A stretch of 64,000 bases of DNA. Source: Narthecium ossifragum (taxonomy: Eukaryota; Streptophyta; Magnoliopsida; Dioscoreales; Nartheciaceae). This document shows, piece by piece, positions 1 through 7,500 of this stretch. Location of the stretch: positions 20,331 to 84,330 of the forward strand of contig CAWUCF010000017.1 of assembly GCA_963920575.1 (NCBI GenBank), in the 5' to 3' direction. Numbering within the stretch: the first letter of the stretch is position 1; every line of letters starts with the position of its first letter. The translations under genes were made by a program, and so were the position numbers. The notes under the pieces were generated by a model. It ran no database searches. It saw only the letters and a program-made list of their open reading frames with translations, and was not told the origin of the DNA.

Positions 1-65
1 GCAATTTACCAAATTGCCCTTCCGGCCCACAGCAAGCCACAGGAGGAGAGGGACGGGTCCTCACA
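1..65 (-). repeat. 3' LTR of the retrotransposon, partial (window edge)
   Basis: In element orientation this is the first 65 bp of the downstream LTR, starting with TGTGAGGACCCGTCCC at position 65. It aligns to 4818-4882 with one substitution. The remaining roughly 545 bp lie outside the window to the left. Confidence 0.92.
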
Positions 66-84
66 TCCTATTACCCTTAAAGGA
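66..84 (-). promoter_or_regulatory. Polypurine-tract-like plus-strand primer site
   Basis: Directly upstream of the downstream LTR, the minus strand reads CCTTTAAGGGTAATAGGA followed by TGTGAGG. This is the position of the polypurine tract that primes plus-strand DNA synthesis. The tract is interrupted by T residues, so it is degenerate or an unusual form. The call rests mainly on position against the LTR start. Confidence 0.6.
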
Positions 85-172
85 AATCTCGTCCCGAGAT
101 TCGATAAAGGTAGGGCTCGGAACAACAGGAAAAGCTACACTAGTAGACAGGACAAAAGGTACCTCGAGAAAG

Positions 173-316
173 AAACAAATGCGGATACTCCTGCCGCATG
201 CGCGCCTCGCGCTCCCAGGTCATGTCCTCGACTCCTCTGTGCCTCCACAGTACCTTGACCAAGGGAATCGTCTTGCCCCGCAAGACCTGATCCCGCTGGT
301 CAAGTACGCAAACTGG
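173..316 (-). pseudogene. Chromodomain at the C-terminus of pol
   Basis: After the stop at 317-319 the pol frame continues for 58 codons to TAG 140-142. The segment contains VLDQRD, then IPLVKVLWRH, then MTWERE and YPHLF, which is the layout of plant chromovirus chromodomains (beta strands with VKVLW, followed by the TWE motif and a C-terminal helix). In chromoviruses this domain is thought to steer integration by contacting modified histones. Apart from the stop before it, the domain looks intact. It identifies the element as a chromovirus. Confidence 0.85.
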
Positions 317-598
317 CTACTCAACAAACGTCGCGTCTGCCTCAAGCTCGATGTCATCCACTCTGACGACATGAGACGGGTCTGGGTGATACTTCCTCAG
401 CATCGACACGTGGAAAGTCGGGTGCACAGCTGACATGTGATGAGGAAGATCAAGGCGGTAAGCTACCTCGCCGACCCTCTCAAGGATCTCGAATGGCCCG
501 ACGAACCTCAGAGCCAACTTGCCACCTCTGCCAAACCTGACAGAACCTCTGTACGGCGATGCTCGCAAAAACACTCGGTCGCCGACTGCAAACTCCAA
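317..598 (-). pseudogene. Integrase C-terminal domain (GPF/Y-type) fragment of pol
   Basis: This 93-codon segment begins [15 protein letters not shown] and contains [22 protein letters not shown], then [15 protein letters not shown]. These are the characteristic blocks of the Ty3/gypsy integrase C-terminus, including the GPF motif, which binds DNA non-specifically. It is flanked by in-frame stops at 611-613 and 317-319 and continues in frame into the chromodomain. Confidence 0.88.
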
Positions 599-610
599 TG
601 GTCGTCGCCT

Positions 611-1207
611 CTAATCTGCATAACTCTTCTGCCGGCTCTGAGCCGTCAGAAGCCTCTGCCTGATCTGCACTAATCTATCTGACGACTGCCTGACGATGTC
701 TGGACCGGTGAGTGAAGCCTCTCCAACCTCTGTCCAGCACAATGGGGAACGACACGGCCTACCGTACAACGCCTCGAAAGGTGCTACTCCAAGACTGGAC
801 TGGTAGCTGTTGTTGTAGGCAAACTCCACCAAGGGAACGTGCTCCTCCCAGCTGCCTCCTGCATCGAGGACACATGCTCTCAGCATGTCCTCCAAGATCT
901 GGATCGTCCGCTCTGACTGCCCATCTGTCTACGGATGGAATGCCGTACTGAAAGTCAGGAGTGTGCCAACTGCCTCCTGAAAGTCGCGCCAGAACCTGCT
1001 GGTGAACCTGGGGTCACAATCTGACACGATAGAAACTGGAACCCCGTGTAGTCTGACTACCTCTCGGACGTACAAACCGGCCAACCGGTCAGACGTGTCT
1101 GTCGTCCGCATAGGCAGGAAGTGCGCCGATTTGGTCAATCGATCAACGATGACCCAAATCGCGTCATTCCCCCTAGGGGATCTCGGTAGTCCCGTCACAA
1201 AGTCCAT
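611..1207 (-). pseudogene. Integrase catalytic core (D-D35-E) of pol, interrupted
   Basis: The core starts at [10 protein letters not shown] (Met codon at 1205-1207). The first catalytic Asp is codon 1202-1204 and the second is at 1019-1021 in SDCDPRFTS. The Glu follows after exactly 35 residues in GQSERTIQ (codon 911-913), just past the TAG at 929-931. The second-Asp motif reads SDCDP, where an Arg is more usual, which fits a CpG transition. Downstream blocks [12 protein letters not shown] and [14 protein letters not shown] are typical of the core's end. All three catalytic residues survive at codon level, but stops at 1220, 929 and 611 prevent translation. Confidence 0.92.
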
Positions 1208-1222
1208 CGTGATGTGCTCTCA

Positions 1223-1663
1223 CTTCCACTCAGCTAGTGGAAGCGGCTGTAGTAACCCCGGAGTTCGCTGGTGCTCTGCCTTAACCTTCTGACAGGTAAG
1301 GCAGCGCGATACGAACTCCGTCACTGCTCTCTTCATCCCGCGCTACCAGAACTGTCGCCGAAGATCCTGGTACATCTTGGCGCCGCCGGGATGAACTGCA
1401 AAGCGAGAGTGGTGAAACTCTCGCAGGACGTCGTCACGAAGAACTGGGTCTACTGGAACTGCTACTCTGCCTCGGAACCGTAGCCCTCCGTCTGGCGATA
1501 CTGTCCAGTCTCCGTCTGCGCCCTCCGTGCCCGCTGAGGTGCGTAACTCTTCGAGCTCTGCGTCACTGTGCTGCGCCTCTAACACTCTAGCCAGTACCGC
1601 TGGCATGCTCCGCACTGTGTAGAGGAACCCGCTGGATCCCTGATCCTCGAACTCTAGCCCCAT
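1223..1663 (-). pseudogene. Integrase N-terminal HHCC zinc-binding domain of pol, interrupted
   Basis: The segment has EFHHSRFAVHPGGAKMYQDL, then RRQFW, a TAG at 1343-1345, and in the same frame SRCLTCQKVKAEH. This is the His-His-Cys-Cys zinc-binding module that precedes the integrase core. The TAG sits in the conserved tryptophan pair after QF, and a TGA at 1220-1222 occupies the Trp before EHITMDF. The first part (1443-1663) is a less conserved linker between RNase H and integrase. Confidence 0.85.
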
Positions 1664-1690
1664 CTGGCCCGCTGTCTCGAGTGCCTGCCA

Positions 1691-2290
1691 CTACCGTGCT
1701 GACAACCCTGCAACTGCTGCTCTGGTGTCTCTCACCTGCCTGCTCAGCGCGTCTGCGACAACATTTGCCTTACCAGGATGGTAATGCAACTCGAAGTCGT
1801 AGTCCTCCAGTAGCTCCATCCAGCGTCGCTGCCTCAGGTTGAGGTCACGTTGGGTGAAAACGTGCCTCAAACTCTTATGGTTCGAGAAGACTGAGAACTT
1901 CTCGCCATAGAGGTAGTGCCGCCAGGTCTTCAGGGCGAAGACCACTGCTGCTAGCTCCAAGTCGTGCGTCGGGTAGTTCCTCTCATGGTTCTTCAGCTGA
2001 CGAGAACCATAGGAAACCACGTGCCCCTCCTGCATGAGGACACACCCCAAACCCTCACCACTGGCGTCGCAGTAGACACTGTAACCAACGCCTCGCTCAG
2101 GGACGATCAGTACCGGTGCACTGGTCAACCTGGTCCTCAGCTGCACGAAAGCCTGCTCACAAGCATCATCCCACACGAACGGGACGGCCTTCTGTGTCAG
2201 TTTGGTCAACGGTCCGGCAACTCTGGAGATGTCCCGCACGAACCGTCTGTAGTAACCCGCCAGGCCTAAGAAGCTACGAACCTCGAACAC
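1691..2290 (-). pseudogene. RNase H domain of pol with a catalytic Asp-to-Asn change
   Basis: This 199-codon open segment starts with the end of the reverse transcriptase thumb ([14 protein letters not shown]) and continues into RNase H. Expected catalytic positions are Asp75 in YCDAS, Glu112 in HDLELAAV and Asp180 in VADALSR. The remaining position, normally Asp in a DHKSL motif, is Asn137 (codon 1880-1882, SNHKSL). A GAC-to-AAC transition would explain this, and it should abolish metal-dependent cleavage. It ends at TAG 1691-1693. Confidence 0.93.
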
Positions 2291-2305
2291 TGTCCTCGGT
2301 CTCTG

Positions 2306-2640
2306 CTACTGTACCACTGCCTCGACCTTGGCCGGGTCAACTGAGATCCCTGCTGCTGACACCACGTGTCCAAGGAATCCCACCTGTGCAAGCTAGAACT
2401 CGCACTTGGAAGCCTTGGCATAAAGCCGATGCTCCCGAAGTAGCTGCAACACTGTCGCCAAGTGTCGCTCATGCTCCGCCTCTGAACGGGAATAGATGAG
2501 AATGTCGTCGACGAACACCACCACGAACTCGTCTAGGAAGGGCCGAAAAGATCCTCTGCTGGTAAGCTCGTCTCGCTGGGTCCTCAACTCACTCTGTTCT
2601 GCTGGTGCCATCCTGAAAGCTGGGAGAGAGATCGGTGCGG
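2306..2640 (-). pseudogene. Reverse transcriptase remnant with internal deletion
   Basis: The entry region ([18 protein letters not shown], about 2555-2620) is joined directly to the segment just before the active site ([24 protein letters not shown] at about 2504-2515). In complete elements these blocks are separated by roughly a hundred residues that hold the fingers, the first catalytic Asp and the SFGLTNAP-type block. All of that is missing here, yet the frame is kept. The following [20 protein letters not shown] and KASKCEF blocks are normal, then TAG codons at 2393 and 2306 replace conserved Trp. The enzyme cannot function. Confidence 0.92.
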
Positions 2641-3229
2641 TACCCGGTACCAGGTCGATCTCAAAATCGACCTCTCTGGGTGGTGGAAGCCCTGGTAACA
2701 CCTCGAGAAACACGTCGGCGTAGTCGCACACAATCCTGGGAAAACTGCTCTGCTGCACTCCCTCTGACCCAAACAGGGACAGGCTGGCCAGCAAGGCTGA
2801 AAGCTCGCTGCCACGCCTCCGTACACCACAAGCAAAGGAATCAGCTGAAAACCGATCCCCCAACAACACAAACTGTGTCCCATCGGGTGTCCAAGCGACT
2901 ACCCTCCGGCGACCACAGTCGATGATAGCTCGGTATGCTGCCAACCAGTCCATACCGAGTATCACATCGAAGCCTGTCATGTCTAGCACCCGCAGGTCTA
3001 GACAGACACGGAGGCCTCCAACCTCCAAAGAACAAGATCGGCAAACCCGGTCTACCCTGACTGTGCCGCCGATCGGTGAGTCTACAGACTGTGCCACCTC
3101 TAGCCAACTCGTCTCCAACCCTCTGAGCACGGATGGCCCTGCCGCTGCCTGCTGGTACTGCTGCGGCTGCTGGTACGGCTGGTAAAGCTGAACGGTGTCC
3201 GACTGCTCATGCACCGAAAAAGCAAACAC
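2641..3229 (-). pseudogene. Aspartic protease (retropepsin) remnant lacking the D-T-G segment
   Basis: The segment begins at a VFAF-type block that usually follows gag, then a Gln-rich run, then [17 protein letters not shown] and [10 protein letters not shown] (ILGMDWL at residues 90-96, about 2942-2962). The last block marks the C-terminal half of plant Ty3/gypsy protease. The catalytic D-[ST]-G motif that should precede the LGLE-like block is absent. The join lies near 3118-3150, where [14 protein letters not shown] sits in its place. The stretch after protease ([24 protein letters not shown]) is the usual connector to reverse transcriptase. Confidence 0.85.
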
Positions 3230-3366
3230 ACACCCCCGCTGACCGCCTCCACCTCTGGAGCGGCCCGGTCCAGCCCCTGATCCGCTCCCGCCACTGCTCC
3301 CTTGCCAAGCACTGGACCTCCGCCTCGACTCCCCTGCGGCACAGCGCCACGCGCTCTTCGCAAGTG

Positions 3367-4070
3367 ACAGTCCCTACGGTAGTGTCCCAGCTGCCCGCAC
3401 GAGAAGCACGTGACTGACGCGCTATCAGGCTGCTGACCTTGGCCTCCCCCTGACGGAGCCTGCCCAGACGGCCCGGCCGTCAGGAGAAACTGGCCTGGTG
3501 GACTCGGCAACTGTGCCTGGAACTGCTGCGGGTGCTGCGACCGCTGCTGAAAGCGTCACTGACGCCACAGGTTCCCTCTACCGAATCCCCCTCTGAACTG
3601 GGGTCTCTGCGGTGTGCTGGTAGAGAATGCCGGTGGAACTGCTCGGCACCTCTCGTCTCGCAACTGCGCCCCTACTGCCAAGGCACAGTCCGGAACTGCT
3701 GAGTACGCCTGGAAGCGGTAAGAACTGGTCCGTCGTCTAATCTCTGATCAAAGCCTCTGCTCAAACTGACATGCACTGGCCACTGGATCTGCTGCTACTG
3801 CCCCCGCAAAATGGACCAAGTGCGTGAACCGGGTGGCATACTGCTGAAACTCCAGCAAGACCACCACAGCGGTCCGCGCGTCGACCGGAGCGAGAACTCC
3901 CTCCTCGGCGAGAAGGGTCTCCTCCCGTGCGACCGAGCCGTCGCTGGTGATGGCTCAGTCCGTCTAGCTCTGACCTCCCTGACAGGTGCTACCCTGTCTG
4001 GTCGGGCGGGTCGACCAAGTCGTGCCCCACCCCGACCATCAACCGAAGGTCGCCCTCGAGCTCCCGACAT
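3367..4070 (-). pseudogene. gag pseudogene with CCHC zinc knuckle
   Basis: A CX2CX4HX4C zinc knuckle ([14 protein letters not shown]) lies at 3367-3408 and would bind RNA in the nucleocapsid part. Upstream in the same frame, with TGA stops at 3556-3558 and 3748-3750, are FEQRL and SEIRRRTSSYRFQAYS, which resemble the C-terminal helices of plant retrotransposon gag. A further block, EFQQYATRFTHLVHFAG, at about 3800-3850 is also gag-like. A possible start Met is at 4068-4070 (MSGARGRPS), in a different frame. The total is much shorter than normal gag, so the central capsid region appears deleted and frameshifted. Confidence 0.75.
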
Positions 4071-4256
4071 CTGCGCAATCACCAACAACAAACGAGCGTC
4101 CACTCGTTCGAACCCAAGACAAAGAAGCACAACATAAAGCGGAAAAGCACAACACATGAAAATGAGCATGCACAGATGTTCTAGACATAGAACTAACCCA
4201 TTCCACGCTAAATCTCAACCGAATCTTGATCCTAAACCCTGGGATCTAAAACCTAT
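4071..4256 (-). other. Untranslated leader between primer-binding site and gag
   Basis: This 186-bp stretch between the likely gag start and the primer-binding site shows no conserved coding block. It is where a packaging signal would lie, but I see no feature that identifies one. Confidence 0.55.
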
Positions 4257-4268
4257 GCTCTGATACCA
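4257..4268 (-). promoter_or_regulatory. Primer-binding site for initiator tRNA-Met
   Basis: The minus strand reads TGGTATCAGAGC, the 12-base complement of the 3' end of plant initiator methionine tRNA. It lies three bases inside the LTR boundary, where minus-strand DNA synthesis is primed. This fixes the orientation and the LTR's inner edge. Confidence 0.93.
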
Positions 4269-4271
4269 AGT

Positions 4272-4882
4272 TGTCGCGCCCCGACCCGCGTAGGCCCACC
4301 CGGGCCGGGCGTCGCGAACCGGAACCTAACCTACTGCGGAAAATTTTGGCGAGGTTTTCCTCTAATCGTAGTGGTTACCCTATCAACCATAAACATCCTG
4401 TTTTATACAACAAATATAAAGCTCAACACACAAAGCTGGAATATAGTACAAATCCTCAAACAGGGAAAGTTATACAAAATCGCTCCCGTAGGAGACTATC
4501 TAACCAAAGGTGTACACGGATAGATCACAGCTCCTCAAGCTCCGCCAGACGCCGCCACGTCACCGAACACCTGCCCGGTAGGGGCGACCGAAGAAGAGCT
4601 AGCGCCAGCACCTACAAAACGCAGCCCGGGTAGGAGTGAGCACTAAGCTCAGCAGGGACACTACACTACGACACTCACAAGGGAGGGAACACAACAGTGT
4701 CGCCCCCAAGCAAAACCTAGGTGTATCCCAGGGGTCCCACTAACCATTCTAAGCAAACATTACCACAAACATGGTCAGTGTGTGTACAAGCGCGAGTGTG
4801 CAACTAGCCGACAAGGTGCAATTTACCAAATTGCCCTTGCGGCCCACAGCAAGCCACAGGAGGAGAGGGACGGGTCCTCACA
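4272..4882 (-). repeat. 5' LTR of the retrotransposon, complete, 611 bp
   Basis: In element orientation it begins TGTGAGGACC at 4882 and ends CGACA at 4272, so it has TG...CA ends. Its inner edge is set by the primer-binding site and its outer edge by the abrupt change to satellite sequence at 4883. The last 65 bp (4818-4882) match 1-65. The inner end is GC-rich (CGCGCCCCGACC on the plus strand), as in many chromovirus LTRs. Confidence 0.9.
4401..4420 (-). promoter_or_regulatory. Possible TATA region of the LTR promoter
   Basis: The minus strand contains TTTATATTTG then TTGTATAAAA, the most TATA-like stretch in the LTR. It lies about 460-480 bp from the LTR start, leaving roughly 130 bp for R and U5. 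The call rests on sequence and position only. Confidence 0.35.
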
Positions 4883-7500
4883 CTCAGCCTTCAAAATAGC
4901 AAGCTTTTACCTTTTACTTTTTTTGCCTTTTCCTTCACTTTTTGATACTAGGACTTGCGAGTTTTTTTCACGTTTTCTCAATCATCTTTTTGCTGAATAT
5001 CATCCCAGGCATGCCTCCTCGAAGCCCAAGGCCACCGGATCGGGCACGTCGAATCCCCGGATCCTCAGCCTCCAAAATAGCAAGCTTTTACATTTCTACC
5101 TTTTTTGCCTTTTACTTCACTTTTTGATACTAGGCCTTGCTAATTTTTTTTCTTATTTCTCATTAATCTTTTTGCTGAATATCATCCCAGGAAGGCCTCC
5201 TCGAAGCTCCTGGCCAACGGATCGGGCACGTCGAATCCCCGGATCCTCAGCCTCCAAAATAGCAAGCTTTTACATTTCTACCTTTTTTGCCTTTTACTTC
5301 ACTTTTTGATACTAGGCCTTGCTAATTTTTTTTCTTATTTCTCATTAATCTTTTTGCTGAATATCATCCCAGGAAGGCCTCCTCGAAGCTCCTGGCCAAC
5401 GGATCGGGCATGTCGAATCACCGGATCCTCAACCTCGAAAATAGCAAGCTTTTACCTTTTACCTTTTTTGCCTTTTCCTTCACTTTTTGATACTAGGCCT
5501 TGCTAAATTTTTTTCTTATTTCTCAATCATCATTTTACTGAATATCATCCCAGGCAGGCCTCCTCGAAGCCCGTGGACACTGGATTGGGCACGTCGAATC
5601 CCCAGATCCTCAGCCTCCAAAATAGCAAGCTTTTACCTTTTACCTTTTTTGTCTTTTCCTTCACTCTTTGATACTAGGCCTTGCGAATTTTTTTCCCTTT
5701 TTCTCATTCATCTTTTTGCTAAATATCATAACAGGCACGCTTGCTCGAAGCCCTTGGCCACCCGATCGGGCACGTCGAATCCCCAGATCCTCAGCCTACA
5801 AAATAGCAAGCTTTTACCTTTTATCTTTTTGCCTTTCCCTTCACTTTTTGATACTAGGCCTTGATAATTTTTTTTTCTTATTTCTCATTCATTTTTTTTG
5901 CTGAATATCATCCCAGCCAGGTCTCCTCGAAGACCCTGGCCACCGGATCGCGCACGTCCAATCCCCGGATCCTCAGCCTCCAAAATAGCAAGCTTTTACC
6001 TGTAACCTTTTTTGCCTTTTCCTTTACTTTTTGAAACTAGGCCTTGCTAATTTTTTTTCTTATTTCTCATTCATCTTTTTACTGAATATCATCCCAGGCA
6101 GGCCTCCTCGAAGCCCCTGGCCAACGGATCGGGCATGTCGATTCCCCGGATTCTCAACCTCCAAAATAGCAAGCTTTTACCTTTTACCTTTTTTGCCTTT
6201 TCCTTCACTTTTTGATACTAGGCCTTGCTATTTTTTTTTCTTATTTCTGATTCATCTTTTTACTGAATATCATCCCAGGGAGGCCTCCTCGAAGCCCTTG
6301 GCCACCGGATTGGGCACGTTGAATCCCCAGATCCTCAGCCTCCAAAATAGCAAGCTTTTACCTTTTACCTTTTTTGTCTTTTCCTTTAACTTTTGATACT
6401 AGGCTTTCCTAATTTTTTTTCTTATTTCTCATTCATCTTTTTGGTAAATGTCATCCCAGGCAGGCCACCTCGAAGCCCCTGGCCACTGGATCGGACACGT
6501 CGAATCCCCGGATCCTCAGCCTCCAAAATAGGAAGCTTTAATCTTTTACCTTTTTTGCCTTTTCCTACACTTTTTAATACTAGGCCTTGCCAATTTTTTT
6601 TCTTATTCTCATTCCTCTTTTTGCTGAATATCATCCCAGGCAAGCCTCCTCGAAGCCCCTGGCCACAGGATCGGGCTTGTCGAATCCCCGGATCCTCAAC
6701 CTCCAAAATAGCAAGCTTTTACCTTTTACCTTTTTTGCCTTTTCCTTCACTTTTTGATACTAGGCCTTGCTAATTTTTTTTCTTATTTCTAATTCATCCT
6801 TTTGTTGAATATCATCCAACGCAGGCCTCCTCGAACCCCCTAGCCACCGGATCGGGCACGTCGAATCCCCGGATCCTCAGCCTCCAAAATAGCATGCTTT
6901 TACCTTTTACTTTTTTTGCCATTTCCTTCACTTTTTGATACTAGGCCTTGCTAATTTTTTTTCTTATTTCTCATTCATCTTTTTGCTAAATATCATCCCA
7001 GGCATGCCTCCTCGAAGCCCCTTTCCACCAGATCGGACACGTCGAATCCCCGTATTCTCACCCTCAAAAAATAGCAAGCTTTTACCTTTTACCTTTTTTG
7101 CCTTTTCCTTCACTTTTTGATACTAGGCCTTGCTAATTTTTTTTCTTATTTCTCATCCATCTTTTTGCTGAATATCATCCCAGGAAGGCCTCCTCGAAGC
7201 CCCTGGCCACCGGATTGGGCACGTCGAATCCCCACATCCTCCGCCTCCAAAATAGCAAGCTTTTACCTTTTGTCGTTTTTGTATTTTCGTTCACTCTTTG
7301 ATACTAGGCCTTGCGAATTTTTTTTCCTTTTTCTCATTCATCTTTTGGCTAAATATCATCTCAGGCACGCCTCCTGAAAGCCCATTACCACCGGATCGGG
7401 CACGTCGAATCCCCGGATCCTCAGCCTACAAAATAGCTTGTTTTTACCTTTCAACTTTTTGCCTTTTCCTTCACTTTTTAATACTAGGCTTTGCTAATTT
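4883..7500 (+). repeat. Satellite block A: diverged monomers at the retrotransposon junction
   Basis: About 14 monomers starting in mid-unit at CTCAGCCTTCAAAATAGC. They carry many private changes (for example CAGGCATGCC near 5008, ACTGGATTGGGCAC near 5578, CAGCCAGGTCTCC near 5915), and I see no long-period repetition. Most are GGCACGTCG types that do not fit the three later classes cleanly. The region looks less homogenised than the rest. Confidence 0.75.

Larger units (their letters stand above)
140..3229 (-). pseudogene. pol polyprotein pseudogene (PR-RT-RH-IN-chromodomain), one frame with eight stops
   Basis: A single minus-strand reading frame runs from about 3229 to a terminal TAG at 140-142. 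It is broken only by in-frame stops at 2393-2395, 2306-2308, 1691-1693, 1343-1345, 1220-1222, 929-931, 611-613 and 317-319, and no frameshift is needed between the domains. Four of the stops (2393, 2306, 1343, 1220) sit where this family normally has Trp, and the one at 929 sits at the Gln of the HPQTDGQSE motif. All fit single G-to-A or C-to-T changes. Protease and reverse transcriptase also carry in-frame deletions. The gag zinc knuckle upstream is in another frame, so a frame change lies between 3229 and 3367. Confidence 0.92.
1..4882 (-). mobile_element. Decayed Ty3/gypsy (chromovirus-type) LTR retrotransposon, minus strand
   Basis: The element is bounded by directly repeated LTR sequence: 1-65 matches 4818-4882 at 64 of 65 positions (the one difference is C22 versus G4839). 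Between the LTRs, read on the minus strand, are a primer-binding site, gag with a CCHC knuckle, protease, reverse transcriptase, RNase H, integrase and a chromodomain. Integrase lying after RNase H defines Ty3/gypsy, and a C-terminal chromodomain defines chromoviruses. The closest fit from memory is a Tekay/Del-like element, but I could not test this. The internal region is about 4.2 kb, short for the group, because gag, protease and reverse transcriptase carry deletions. Many in-frame stops make it non-autonomous. The left LTR runs off the window. Confidence 0.95.

Noticed and set aside
14..4633. Plus-strand open frames across the retrotransposon
   Set aside because: They are antisense to recognisable gag, pol or LTR sequence and show no domain of their own.
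1..4882. Assignment to the CRM centromeric retrotransposon clade
   Set aside because: The satellite setting suggests it, but the LTR ends and chromodomain look closer to Tekay/Del-type chromoviruses. A phylogeny of the remaining RT, RNase H and integrase would decide, so I leave the clade open.
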